Shown: positions 11,301 through 23,749, counted from the stretch's first letter. The stretch: DNA of 64,000 nt from Vigna angularis (GCF_016808095.1 NC_068978.1:29709306-29773305); one strand, 5' to 3'. A program made the numbers and translations. The notes: generated by a model from the sequence alone, not told the origin.

Positions 11301-14300
11301 ATCTTGCAGGTGATGAATTTGATAGGTGATGTAAGGGGAAAGGTAGCAGTTATGGTAGATGACATGATTGATACTGCTGGTAAGTCAGTAAAACTCTTTA
11401 TTTGCTGGAGCGAATGATGATAGTTTGTCTCTGATCCTTATAATCACTTTGATTTGTTCCCAATACTTGTGCAATATCTTTTTCCTCCCTTTTTCTCTCC
11501 TATTTATGTTTTTTTTCAAGTAAAATGGATTCATTTTCTTATTTTTCGTGGTAAATGGTGTGAACTTCTGTTGTCTAGTACCCAAAGTAACTATAGACAC
11601 CAACAAAATCTTCATTTTAGCTTCAATAAAGATAATTTTTAGTTTGAGAATATTAAAGTTGGATGTCTTCTGCTATTGATTTTCAATATGTTTTATGCAG
11701 ATACAGTTTCTTTTTACTTTGTTTTGTTGTTTTTTTTTTCTTTTAGTTTTAGTACACAAATGAAGAAATATAGTGGGTATTCTTGTTTATATTAACATTA
11801 TTTTCGGCTTCCTAATATGTTCTTTATATCTTCGAGTTAAAAACAAAGGTTTCCCTCTGCTATCTTTCTCTCATTAAAGAAGTCGGTGAAGACGAGGAAG
11901 GAATTACTGTTGTTTTGAACCCTTTGTAGTTATTGCTGTTTTGAACATTTTGGTGGTAGATATATGAACATAACCTTTCTCCCAAAAGGATAGGAATGTA
12001 TGTGTTTAGCCTGCTATTTTGGAAACTATTTTGAATTATTCTCTATAAAATTAGTTCAAGCAGAAAGAACGTAACAATGAGATTTTTTTTTTATTTGCAT
12101 AGTTAAGTGAAGTTAGTCCTTACCTTCTGATAATTACTTGGTATGCTTTACTTTGGACAATGAAAGAAATATGGTTGAATTTAGAGTTCAGAGCTGTCTT
12201 GTTGGAGGACATTATTTAGAGTAGATGTTAGTAACTTTTGATGTTGCATTGGGTTGCCATAGTGGTGCATATGTGAAATTCATGAATTTGTGACTTAGTA
12301 ATTAATAAAAAACTTGAATTGAATTGTCATTTTAATTAGTTATTTACTGTATTATGAATTGTTTGAGCCCTTATTTGTACTTCCCCTTGTCTTGGTAGTA
12401 GTTTTTTTGGTGAAAATAAATGCTTGCAGATAATTGTGGAGGTAACTTCAATCATTGAGTACTTGAATTTTTATACTCTAACTTAATCTTGTGAATTTAG
12501 TACAGATTTACAAAACATTGAAATTCTATTCAGAATGTTGAATCTGTGCTACCTCTCTTCTAAAATGGCATTATCATGGTTGGAGTTAAAGCGAGAGAAT
12601 CCAAATTCAGTTGTATTTGATGTTGTGACATCCTTTTTCTTTGTCATTCCGTGACATTGGCATCAATGCTTCTATCTTCACATTTAATTAGATTATAACA
12701 TGATATATTTTCTAGGTCAGTTCCTTTTTCCAGATTTTGAGTGTAATAGGCTTAAGCTTGAGCGGGCATGTTAGACATGAAAAGTTATTACTAGCTCTGT
12801 ATCTAGCAGCATAAACTTCAAAGAATTAGCTCCTTGGTATCATACATACCATTCTATTCTTTTGTGGTGATTATTTTTAGCTGAAATTTTGTGTAGGGAT
12901 AGCTTACACTTCTAAGTGTTTTGTTTATTTATGTATTCTTTTATTCAGCAGTATGACTTGTTTGTCTTATCAATTGTTCTCAATAAAATTTGGCTGTCTT
13001 GTAGGGACTATTGCCAAAGGGGCAGCTCTGTTGCATCAAGAAGGGGCAAGGGAAGTCTATGCATGCACCACGCATGCTGTTTTCAGGTATAATGGCTGCT
13101 ATATAAATCAGTTATTTACTTAAGGTTTGTTGCAAAACACTTCTATGGTGACATTTTGTGGTGAATCTGCAACAAGGGCCAAGTATCAACAGATTGTTTT
13201 CCTTCAGGTTTTGATTGAGTTCTTTGTTTCATTATTTTGGCAAATACATGGGAAAATAAACCAGTGGACGCAAGCTGTTTTAAAAATCCCCTACATACAG
13301 AAAAACCTATGTAGTAATGGAAATGTGATTAGAGTTGTAGAAAAAGAAGTTTCTTCTATTAACCCAAAAGAATACAATCTGAGTTTCCCCTCATAGGATA
13401 AAATCTCCCAGTCAATCCCTTTCTTATGAGGCAACATTCCTTACTTTTCCAATTTTCCCAGCCCCAACTTACAAACTATTTATTCTATTATGGGGGTACC
13501 TATCATGTACTACTTTTTTTGCTGTTGCTGTTTCGTCTTATGCATTGTGTATTCCCTTTGAATTTGAAAGCCAGGAAGTATTACACCGTTGGTTTCTCAT
13601 TTGGTGATTAACTGATCTAAGCGGCCTAGAAATCTTTAAGTATGTGGGTACTTCTTGGGTGGAGGTGACAACCTCAATCAGCTTTCTCTTGTCCAACGTG
13701 GCCTGTATTTTATCATGAAAAAATTGATGGTAGAAACATGGATTACTAGTTCTCCTGAGGAAGTTGCAATACTCATTCAACCTTCCTAATTATTTTTCTT
13801 TATATTTTGTCCCTATGCGCATACCTTTTCTTTTCCTTGAGCATAAGTGGGTGTCTGGGTAGATTTGAAAACTGTAAAAGCCTTTTTGCCTCTTATATGG
13901 TGTGGGAGCCTCACTTTTCTTGTGGATAGAAAATTATTTGTATTTATAGAGATAGAAAAAATTTCCAACGTTTGTTCTCCTCTTTTCCGGTGGCCTGTCA
14001 TTAATGGATATATGAAGTATGTATTGCAATGATGGTTATTAGCATAAATGTACAATTATATCCCTTGATGTAAGGCTGTTTTACTCATGATTTATGCATC
14101 GTTCTTGTCTTTGCAGTCCTCCTGCTATAGAGAGGTTATCAAGCGGTTTGTTTCAAGAAGTTATCATAACTAACACAATTCCAGTAGCAGAACAAAACTA
14201 TTTCCCCCAATTAACTGTCCTGTCGGTGGCAAACCTTCTGGGCGAGACTGTATGGCGAGTTCATGATGATTGCTCAGTGAGTAGTATATTTCTGTAAAAT

Positions 14301-14684
14301 AAGTTTAGTTGGTTGTTTCTTATTCATGATAGAGAAAACGAGACCATCCTCAATACTCATGCATATGCATCCTTGCGTACGTATAGTATATTTTTTCAAA
14401 TAAATTAATAAAAAAATCATTGTTTTATAGCTTTGGCTCTTCCTGTTCATCACTAGATTGTATTGATAATCGCATGTCGGTGGTTAGATTTGATTTCTAA
14501 TAATAGTTTAGTATGTTAGCCTTTTCACTTTTGTCAAACAAAATTTCGGTTAAGATAGAAGTTTTAATTTTGTATGGGATGAAATGGTGCCAAAATTAGA
14601 TTTATGTTGCAATTTTTTCCTTTTTTCATTTATCTTCCTTGTCAGGGTGGAATTGAACCTTATTCAAGTTTGGGCATTGATTGA
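5378..14684 (+). CDS. PRS1: Ribose-phosphate pyrophosphokinase (PRPP synthetase), plastid type
   Basis: Nine exons: 5378-5485, 5565-5750, 7668-7916, 8497-8640, 9474-9641, 11310-11379, 13005-13086, 14117-14276 and 14646-14684. All joins are GT-AG and keep frame, giving 401 aa. The enzyme makes PRPP from ribose-5-phosphate and ATP for purine, pyrimidine, His and Trp synthesis. The first ~60 residues are rich in Ser, Thr and Arg with few acids, like a chloroplast transit peptide. Then come [22 protein letters not shown], the divalent-cation and ribose-phosphate site [17 protein letters not shown], the catalytic flexible loop KRRHGHN (K276-N282) and the PRPP loop [10 protein letters not shown] (about 301-310). 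This is the class I (phosphate-dependent) pattern, and length fits plant plastid members. If the last intron is kept, translation instead ends at 14297 with ...SVSSIFL (395 aa), an ending I associate with Arabidopsis PRS1. The exact paralogue (PRS1, PRS2 or other) is uncertain. Confidence 0.93.
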
Positions 14685-15679
14685 ACAATTTGTATCATTG
14701 GTAAGCACGTTCCAGCTTAAGACACTGCGGTAACAAGCGGCAAAATTGTAAAGTTCTATTATAGTGAAAGCTTTATGTTTAAGGATACCCTTATAGAGAG
14801 CTGTTTCTGGAGATTTTTGTACGTACAGAATATGTTATAGGTATTGGAAATCCACACTGGAAGTCGCATGGCGTCTTTGTTTTTCGTTTTAGTACAGATC
14901 TTTAAGTAAAAATGGTGAATTTTACTCGACGATTGGTATTGAATTGTGTGGCTATGTTCTCAGACATTCCATTCCTTGTCCTTGTGTGGTCATAGATTCA
15001 TATCAAACCAGCTCAAGCATATACTATATATATTGCATGATTTCAAGTATCCTTAAAAATAGTTTTACCTTATTTAATGACTTTTTAAAATGAAAAATAA
15101 TAATGCAAAAAATCAAAGTGATCATGATTATTCTCGGAATTGAGTGGACTCCGAAATTATTGTTTTATTTATTTTTCTCTGAACGGAAGTGGGCATCAGC
15201 CACAACAGAATGCCATCTTTATACAGTGCTCAGTAAAATGTAAAGGTTTATTGTTAACTACTTTTTTTTAGTGGTGTAGTTAATTGTTAGGTATAATTGT
15301 CAGTTCAAATGTTTTTTTTTTCTCCTGCTTGGATCGAGTTTTCTTTTTCTTCTTAAATTAAAGTTAATTTTTTTTAGTTCCCGTAATTTATAAATATTCA
15401 CTTCTAGTTCTCGTCATAAATGACGTTATAAATCCTTTGTTTACACGGCCAACATCGTATAACTCAACATGTCACTATTCACTTAACTTAGAGAAAGGAT
15501 TCATCAGGGCACAACATCGTGAGGAGAGTAATGGAGTCAGTGTTCATTATGCAAGGGGTCTAGTTGTACGTCAGCTTCAATCGTGGCATTTTCATCTCAT
15601 GATTTACACTATGGATGAAGCTATTGGAGATGTTCTGATTGGAAATTTGTGTTTTTTTATATATTAAAAGTAATTGAAA
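14685..15679. other. PRS 3' region and intergenic DNA
   Basis: The first few hundred bases are probably the PRPP synthetase 3' UTR. The rest is AT-rich without a gene. A 76-codon open frame at 15437-15667 has no recognisable domain and I do not support it. Confidence 0.45.
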
Positions 15680-16445
15680 TTGTCTCTGATTTTGTAGAAA
15701 TCCAAATCGTGCACAATTTTTAAACGGGTAGATGTAGAGGAGGACGTAGAAGAGGAATGTGGTGATGAGACTAAGCAACAAGTAGAAGTGGGAAAGAAAG
15801 AAGTTTTCCACGTGCGGAAGAAACTATTTGCAGAGAGAAGAAAGGGTTTGATTTTGCTTTGTGTTGTAGTACTATGTTGGGCAATTATAATATGGTTGTG
15901 TAATGTGCAGCCCAAATGAGGGCCCAAATCAGAGCTTTCCAGCCCACCAAAACATTAAACAAAAAAAGAGAGGAGAGAGTTAGTTACAAAGGAAGCTGAC
16001 AAAGTAGAATATTCAGAGGGCAGGTTCATACTAAGGCACTACCACAAGGCGTAGGAACTTTTATTGGAAGTACATTGAATGAAAGGCATGTGTGTGGTGG
16101 GTGAGCTCTTGGTCTGATACCTTTCTTCTTTCTGCTATTATGTAATTCTCTTCTGAACAATTTCTCCTTTTGCTAGGTTGCTGGTGCTAAATGCTTTTCT
16201 GGAAAGTTCTCGTCTATTATTAACACTTCTTTTATTATTCTAATTGGGCTGTTAACAATTTCATAGTGTTCAAACTGTTATTGTTGAAGGGAGGATATTC
16301 AATTTTTTTGACACAATTACTCCGAGTTCCAATTACACTATTTCGTTGAAATTTTCTTCTCTGTTACATTGATGCTTTCACTAAGCTCCATGGCTAAGAA
16401 TACCATAATGAAAGAGATGCAAGCGATGATTAATTGGATCAATTG
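15680..16445 (+). mobile_element. Probable LTR-retrotransposon remnant (LTR end and start of gag)
   Basis: The block ends with a leader (TACATTGATGCTTTCACTAA) followed by ATGGCTAAGAATACCATAAT, a short gag-like start (MAKNTIMKEMQAM) that soon reaches a stop. This layout resembles the LTR-leader-gag junction of plant Ty3/gypsy elements. No matching second LTR, polymerase or target-site duplication is seen. The call rests on general resemblance only. Confidence 0.35.
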
Positions 16446-16596
16446 GTGAAACATAATAAACTCAAAATGGCATTTTATTTTGACCATGAAAGCCTTTTAC
16501 ATAGCTTTGATTCACATGTTAACACCAAACTCTTATCATATGGTCCAGAACTACTACGAAGAAAAGGAAACATTTTATTCGGAGGTGAAAGAAAAG

Positions 16597-18012
16597 CTAA
16601 GACGCTGTTACTTTCATCTCCTTAAGCACATCATAAACGTTTTTGTAGGTCTGAAGAACCTTCTTCCAAGAGGGTCTGCTGCTAATATCATCCCACCAAC
16701 GACTCACATTCTTCCTTTCTCTAACCATAAACCCTCTTTCCATTTCATTCACCAAATAAGAAGTAAATTGAAGATGGTTAAGATCAGCAAGACTGAAGAA
16801 ATCCCCTGCTAAGTACTTTGTCTCGGATAGCCTCTTTTCATAAATGTCAAGAACTTTTTCGAGCTTTTCCTCATTCTCTTTAACGGCCTTTGGGTCCATT
16901 GCTTCACCATTTAGTACAGAAGCAAAGTACATTTTGATCAAGTTGTAGATCGGTGGAGTATAGTTATGCCCTTCAACTTCAAGCCATTGTTCCACAAGCC
17001 CTCTCTCTTCCATTGTCTTTCCCAACAGATTCGTCCCTTGATTTTTGTACTTTTCTGCATAATACCTCAGTATTGCCCGTGATTCTGCACAATCACTTAT
17101 GTTATATTAAATCTACGTATAAACAAAGAAAAATGATTATTACTAACGGTACCATCGTGATACATTTTTACATTAATTTGAGACACAATATAAATATAAA
17201 ATAATAATAAAAATATAAATTTTTGTATTTAAAAAAAAAAAAGATTATTTGATTTACATCTAAATTTTTTACATTCATTTGACACTATCTTTATTTACTT
17301 TTTATCCTCTTCTTTATTAAAAAATACAAAAATTTACATTTTTATAACCATTTTACCCGTATAATTTGTGTCAAATGTAAGAAAAAGTGTGTCATGATAT
17401 CATTACTTTTTTCTTTTAAGAAAGAAGAGAATAAAAAATAAGAAAAAATAATAAATGAATATAAAAAATTTGATGTGTCAAAGTATCGTTTTTTTTATCT
17501 CAAATGAATGTATATAAGAATATAATTACTCATAAACAAAATACGAAAAATGAAAGAGTAATGGTATTATGACACACTTTTACATTCATTTGACACACTA
17601 TAGAAGGATAAAATAGTCATAAAAATATAAATTTGTATTTTTTCAAGAAAAAAGAGAGTAAAAAGTAGAAAAAGATAGTATCAAATGAAAGTAAAAGTTT
17701 TATGTGTTAAAATATCATTTTTCAAAGGGAAAAGGGACAAACCATAAAGAACATAATCCCCATCTTGAACAAGAGGCATCAGTCCAAAGGGCTGCAAACA
17801 AGAAGCAACAAGGAATGAGATCTGACATAGAATGCCTAAAATTCCATAAAGAAAGAAAGAAAAAGAACCTGCAACTTGAGATATTCGGGCTGTTTGTGTT
17901 CTCCCTTAAAGCCATCAACATGCACAGTTTCGAACTCAACTTCCTTCTCAATCAGACACACTATCACTCCCTTAGTGCTTCCATAGTCTGGGCCATACAC
18001 CTTCACCACCAT
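16597..18012 (-). CDS. Glutathione S-transferase, phi class
   Basis: Three exons on the minus strand: 18012-17869, 17791-17743 and 17084-16597 (stop at 16599-16597). The joins keep frame and give 226 aa. Exon 1 carries the thioredoxin-fold start with VKVYGPDYGSTKGVIVCLIE; Ser12 fits the catalytic Ser that activates glutathione in phi GSTs. Exon 2 gives PFGLMPLVQDGDYVLY and exon 3 completes ESRAILRYYAEKY, the conserved glutathione-binding E-S pair. The C-terminal helical domain follows, with VEQWLEVEGHNYTPPI and FFSLADLNHLQF. Phi GSTs are cytosolic enzymes that join glutathione to electrophiles, herbicides and some anthocyanin-type compounds. Position 15 is Gly where many relatives have Arg. 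Intron 2 (658 bp) is swollen by MITE-like repeats. The ATG at 18012 is preferred to the in-frame one at 18024 because it gives the usual N-terminal length. Confidence 0.93.
17137..17406. mobile_element. MITE-like element in GST intron 2
   Basis: The left end, near TAACGGTACCATCGTGATAC followed by ATTTTTACATT, matches in inverted orientation the right end around 17374-17406 (reads GTAATGATATCATGACACAC on the minus strand). About 270 bp, AT-rich inside, no coding capacity. Terminal repeats are imperfect. I did not find a clear target-site duplication. Confidence 0.5.
17560..17720. mobile_element. Second, shorter copy of the same MITE-like family
   Basis: It starts GTAATGGTATTATGACACAC and ends with a diverged inverted copy near 17690-17720. 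It shares the terminal sequence with the element at 17137-17406, so the two belong to one family placed head to tail in the same intron. Confidence 0.5.
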
Positions 18013-18059
18013 TCTTATTTGCACAATAGAGCAATATTACAGGAAATTTGACGCAGGAA

Positions 18060-20179
18060 TGAACGTTAAGCTTCTGTTCTCTTATACTACCAACCTTAAC
18101 AAAAGGACAATGAAGTTTCATGACTGGCTAAGGAAAACGGACCACTTTATTCAATAATTCTTCAAGTGCTCAAAATATTAATTCATACCAAAGTTAATAA
18201 TGGTATTGCATTAATAACTATAATAAAAACAAAAACGGTAGTAAAACACTATACAATATTTTTAATTACGACCATCAAGGTGGATAAGGCTTAATAAATA
18301 TAATAAATATTTAATAAATATAATAAATAATAGTATTAAAGCACAATTCAATGTCTTATAAACAAGTGATGACAAGAAGTGAGAAGGTGTTATAATTTAC
18401 CTATTCAATTTTAATCTTCTAAAGTAAAAATTCATTTTAATCCTAATATTCATATTTAAAGAGTGTGAAAATTTTCTCTTCTCTTATTCTCATCAAAGTA
18501 GTATATTCGTACCCTAAAAAAGTTTTATTATAATTTAGACACTAATTTTTTTGATAAATAATTAATGTTAGTGGTCAATTTAAAATCTAATTGGTTATTA
18601 ATTATAATTTCTTATTCATAGTGATTATTTTAGAGACTAATGATTTTTAATTTATAAATTAGTATATAAATTAGTCAATATAGTGACTAATCATTTGTTG
18701 TTTCTAAAATTGATTGTTATTTGATAATTTTTTTTGTAATAGTCATATTTTACTTATTCATTTACTATTTCAAATATTAATTTAAACAATTGTTTACAGA
18801 AATAAAAAATTACAACAAAAATACATGATATGGTAAAGTATTTAATGCAAAAAAAATTATTATTATATAAATATTTTTAATATCTGTGAATACTTTTATT
18901 ACCTCTTTTTTTTAATTAGATATATGTTTATTAATAATAAGTAGGATAATAAAATGAAACTATCACTAGAACCACATATAGCAAAAGTCAAATATTAATC
19001 TAATAGTCAAATTCCAATAATATAAAAATTATAATTTGATTATAAATTAAATAATTATATTCGAATAATAGAGTTAAAGTTGATTTAAAAATAATTTTAG
19101 AAATATTTAATAAAAATATGAATTTTAATAAAAATATTAGTATCATACTTATATAAAAACTAAATTTGATTTAAATTTGCAAAGAGGCTTTTAATTTGAA
19201 AAAATTTAAATTTAAATTGAAACAAATAAAATTATAAAGACTAAATTAAATGTAAAACATTCAAAACACTGTCATTATCAAATTATATTGATAGAGTCGT
19301 GTTTCAAAACACTGACATAACATGTGAACATTTATAAAAAATTAAAAAAATAAAAATAAATAAAAAACAAAAAACTATAAAGGGATACAAAATATATATT
19401 TAACTTATTGATATAATAATTATATAAATTTTACAAAACATCAAGAATTAATTGAAAAAGAAAAATTTGAAGATCACTTTAAAATATCTTGACAAAAATT
19501 AAGACCAATTGATTATTTAAGTTAATAAATTAAACACTATCATTTCTTTTATTGCACTATTTAAATATAATATACCATTGAATGTAATTATATTATTTTA
19601 CATATATAACGTATGATACTAATAATTTTATTAAATAGCATTAAATAATTATTTAATATTTTCCGATTTAATATTCCAAACTGATCATTACATATTATAC
19701 ATTCAATTCATAAAACGTAACTATTATGAAATATTTTTTGAAGCTTTTAACCGTATATTAATTAATACAATAATGTTTTTAATAAAATTACTGGAAAATG
19801 AGTGCAACAAAATTACTGGAAAATACGTGCAAACATACACACATATCAGTAAAAAGTTGTGTAATAAAACTATAAAATTAATCCAAACCTAATCATAAAA
19901 AATTGTTTATTTGAATTTTTAAAAAAAATTATGTTCTGATTAAATTAAATTAAGTGAATTATGTTCTGATTAAATTAAATTAAGTGTATATATAATTTGG
20001 TTCAAATATATATTTAATAAAAAATCAAACTAACCCTTACCAAAATCCTCCTAAAATGTATAATAATTTCACTTTTATGTTTTACTCATGAGAGTCATAT
20101 TAGTATTAGAATACCTTATATAAAACATAATAAATTAAGGTAAATAATTTATTGAAAATGGTCAATCTGTATAAAAAAA
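18060..20179. other. Very AT-rich intergenic DNA with a 30-bp tandem repeat
   Basis: No gene seen. A 30-bp unit starting ATTATGTTCTGATTAAATTA is repeated at 19928-19957 and 19958-19987. Otherwise this is low-complexity AT-rich sequence. Confidence 0.5.
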
Positions 20180-20380
20180 CGAAGACCCTTAAAATTAAGT
20201 AAAAATCGAATTAAAACTGTAACATCCCAAATATATAATAACCACCATCATATAACATAGGTGTCAACATTCAAATAAAACGAAGACCCTTAAAATTAAG
20301 TAAAAATCGAATTAAAACTGTAACATCCCAAATATATAATAACCACCATCATATAACATAGGTGTCAACATTCAAATAAA
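20180..20380. repeat. Perfect tandem duplication of about 100 bp
   Basis: The segment starting CGAAGACCCTTAAAATTAAG at 20180 is repeated without visible mismatch from 20281 to 20380. Each copy contains TGTAACATCCC (20219 and 20320), the kind of start seen in some plant LTRs. Perfect identity implies a recent event. Confidence 0.9.
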
Positions 20381-22320
20381 GAGAATAGTTAGAGCATGAC
20401 TTGCGATTAAGTATGAGATTACAGTCATCCATAAAAGAAGACAGAATTTAAACTTAAACAGTTTAGAGTATTCAAAATGTCATGAGTTCAAAGAGAGAAA
20501 ATCCTAAGTAGACTACACTACAACATCAACATCCTCCAGTACTTGCTCCAAAGGTATCTCCTCAACCACATCTGCTCCTATCCAAGTGGATGATCATTAC
20601 AAAGGAAAAACATACACAAGCAACACATAACACAGAAGCAAGAGTGAGCTAGATGAACAAGCAACATACATAAAGTACAATCCATCAATATCATCATGTT
20701 TAGTTACATATAAAAAGAACAATCAAAGAATACCATTCAAACCATGCATTAAGTACTCAACACGACTCATCCGGATTTGTATAATTGTCGAACTATTGGT
20801 CATCTTTGCACTTGCATAGTTCTGCTGGCCCTCCCCAACACTATGCAAGGTAAATCCTCATACCAGTCTATGTCTAAAATCTAAGACTATAGATGAGGAC
20901 CTCCCTCTACTCTCACCACTCACACCGTTCTTCTCTATTTGAGCATGAACAGTGCTTAGAGTGTAGGGATAAACTTACCATTTCAAAGCTCCATACATTT
21001 ATACAAGTCAACAACACAACCTCTACAACCACTTCCAATCATCTCACCCCGAGATTTCCAAATCATACTCAGTTACATCATTCTAATTCGTAGTCATGTT
21101 CTTTCAAGTCACACAATCCAAATATATATAAACATACATGACACTCTGCCAAGAAAACAACATTAATCAATCCAATACACATTACCAGACAATAACAGTC
21201 CCAGGAGAACTAGTAAACAACACAAAACCCCGTAAACTCATACTTAGATAAGGAAAATAACTTTGAAACCATCACCAACAGTTTCAGAAAGGCCCAAAAC
21301 CCCTAAGACGACCTAGAGAACGTCCAAAAATGATATTCGGAGCCCCGAAAACCACCCAAAACTGTCCTGGATGATTTTCTGACGACAATAATCGATTATC
21401 ATATGTGATAATCGATTATTTGCAAGAGCTTTGAAGATGATACAACTCTCTGACTAGAATAATCGATTATCAAGTGAGATAATCGATTATGCTTATCAGT
21501 TTTTGACAACAACGTCTAATATTGATATAAAACATTTTTATAGATGAAAGTAAAGTATTGCATTGGTCATTTGGATAGGAATTAGATGTACTAAACCAAC
21601 TCAAATTCTACTCCAAAACATCAAACTCAATAACTAGAGGACCCCAAACCCAATTCTAACACTTTGTACCTATTCTGACCAATTTGGTGACTCAAACAAG
21701 TCACAATCCACTTGCTAAGACTGCCCCAATAGCCCAATTATACCCAGAACCCCTAACTCTTAAATTCACTACCTCACTTCCTCCAAAAGGACCTAAAACA
21801 CTACTGAATCACCAAGTTTTCTACCTAGCTAAAGTTACAACAGATTTCACACTCCAAATCACTTCTAACATGATCCAATACAGTAATTAAGTTCATCAAA
21901 CTCACTATAAAGCAATCAATCACAGTTCCATCAATTATGTCATTTAATTCAAACCATCCTATGTACTTCAAATCCAAAGTACCGTACAAAACCGCACAAC
22001 AGTCCAAAATTCAACATGCATTCATTTACAAAGCAGATTCAAGAAATAAATTCAAAGAAAAATAATTAGCACCACTTACATGATTCATAATATATCTAGT
22101 TCAATATCCTTTAAAATTCTAATTAAAAATACTCTACCAAAATTAATCACAAAAGATTAAAAGAAATATGAATACCTAAAATATAAATAATTTTACTGAC
22201 AAATATACTCAATCCAACAAGAAATATCGATGTTCTAATACTTACAATACATAACGAAAAAAATGTGTATATTTCAAAGTCTTCAAACGAAGAAAAGAGA
22301 CAAGATAATTTTTGGAGGAT
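20381..22320 (+). mobile_element. Probable LTR-type repeat with TAATCGATTA motifs
   Basis: The region has the moderately GC-richer, stop-rich texture of a decayed LTR, following the TGTAACATCCC starts. It contains two inverted-repeat pairs built on ATAATCGATTAT: AATAATCGATTATC (21387-21400) with GATAATCGATTATT (21407-21420), and a second pair at 21459-21471 and 21478-21490. No polymerase genes are visible and the right end is not defined. The small open frames at 20893-21093 and 21684-21890 show no domain. Confidence 0.4.
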
Positions 22321-22329
22321 ACCAACATG

Positions 22330-22740
22330 GAAAAATTATTGGCACTAATAAGGTAAATCTGAAACCTTCTTTATTTAGTAATGTTCTTTTGTATATGGTC
22401 TAAAACACAACCTATTAAGTATAAGCAATTGTGACAATGATTGTGATGTTGTTTATAATAAAGATCAATGTATAATTAACAACAATGATGAGATTAAATT
22501 GTTTAATGCTAATTGAAAATGTAACTTTTATAAAATTGATATGGACGAGTTATTAACTCAAAAAGTTCTTACTTTTTGTGACCATAAAATAATATTATTG
22601 TCAATGGCATAGGAAATGTGCCCATGCAAGCTTAAGATTTCTTGCAATGCTAAGTAAAAATGTCTCATAATAGGCTCATAAGACATGTCATTTAGGCCGA
22701 ACAAATTTTACTGTTCAGAGGCGACTGCGAGCGTTGAATT
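22330..22740. other. Intergenic, no feature seen
   Basis: AT-rich DNA between the LTR-like block and the P450-bearing segment. Confidence 0.4.
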
Positions 22741-23059
22741 GAGAGTGAGAAGGTGTTCGTTTGTGCGGATTTGCAAGCGGTGAAATGCATTGATTTGCGA
22801 GATGAGACTGTTTCTTTCATCTCGCTAAAATGAGGAGATTTGCGTTGATTTCTTCGCAAATTACGTGTGTGCCCTCATGATTTTGTTAACTTTGCAGTTT
22901 CGATGTGCAGCGCTTGTAGCCCTAGCTGGCGAGATTCTCTGCCATTGACACAACCATTCAAGACGAATAACGGGGTTGATTGCAGCTTGATGTTGAGGAC
23001 AACTTGATGGATGAAGATGAAGTTTATTGAAGCATGGCGCTTGAAGAAGAGGTGGTTCA

Positions 23060-23205
23060 TGGGCGTGTATTCGGTTCCACAAATCTGGTAACTGATTCTA
23101 GTGGTAAGAAGAAAATGAAGATGAAGTTGTATTCGGTTCCACTCCTTCAAGAAATTGCAGAGAAAAATGTATTCGGTTCCACGTTCTTGTATACGGTTCC
23201 AGCTT
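23060..23205. repeat. Four scattered copies of GTATTCGGTTCCA
   Basis: Copies at 23067-23079, 23129-23141, 23169-23181 and a one-mismatch copy (GTATACGGTTCCA) at 23189-23201. They lie just beyond the point where P450 similarity stops. On the minus strand they read TGGAACCGAATAC. The origin is not recognised. Confidence 0.85.
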
Positions 23206-23299
23206 TGAAGAATGCGTATGCAATAATTAGTTCCCCAACATTCTTCCTCCCTTGTGCATGGCTTATGCGTGTTGTGGGCTGATGCGATTTTGATGATGG

Positions 23300-23749
23300 T
23301 TGGAGTTCGGTGGTGATGGAGTTGACAATGAAGTTACAGAGTGAGTTGGTTGTAAACTCGTAACTAGCGACTTTTCGCTGCACCTTCCAAAGTTCACTGT
23401 CGGAGTTGAAGATTCCGTTGCCGAGGAGGTCATGGAGGGGGTGGATGAAGCGTTCACCCTTTGGGTAGTTTTCGAATCGGGTTTTGAGCATATGTTCGAC
23501 GTTGTCGGGATTGGCCGTTACGACGATGTTGAATTTGTAGGGGCGGGACATGACAACGGTGTTGGTGGGGCAATCATTGAAGACTTGGGTGGTCCATTCG
23601 AGGAAGCAGTGGCGGTTTTTGAGGAATTCCAATAATCCTCCGATGAAAGGGTAGGGTCTGAAGCATTTGTTGTTGTGGGGTTTTTCTCTGGCGAAGTAAA
23701 CAGAGAGAACGAAGAGAAGGACAAGGAAGTGGAAGGACAAGAACTCCAT
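23300..23749 (-). pseudogene. Cytochrome P450 fragment, CYP94-type N-terminus
   Basis: The minus-strand frame from ATG at 23749 starts with a hydrophobic ER anchor (MEFLSFHFLVLLFVLSVYF), then YPFIGGLLEFLKNRHCFLEW, VVTANPDNVEHMLKTRFENY, PKGERFIHPLHDLLGNGIFN and SDSELWKVQRKVASYEF. This matches the first ~150 residues of CYP94 enzymes, which hydroxylate fatty acids or jasmonoyl-isoleucine at the ER. After SITTELQ (about 23311) the similarity ends and unrelated sequence follows to a stop at 23147. The oxygen-binding helix, ExxR and the haem Cys loop are all missing, so no working P450 is encoded. The sharp end of homology suggests capture or deletion rather than slow decay. Confidence 0.85.

Noticed and set aside
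13127..14055. Several 60-90 codon frames inside the PRPP synthetase introns
   Set aside because: They lie between well-supported exons and show no domain similarity.
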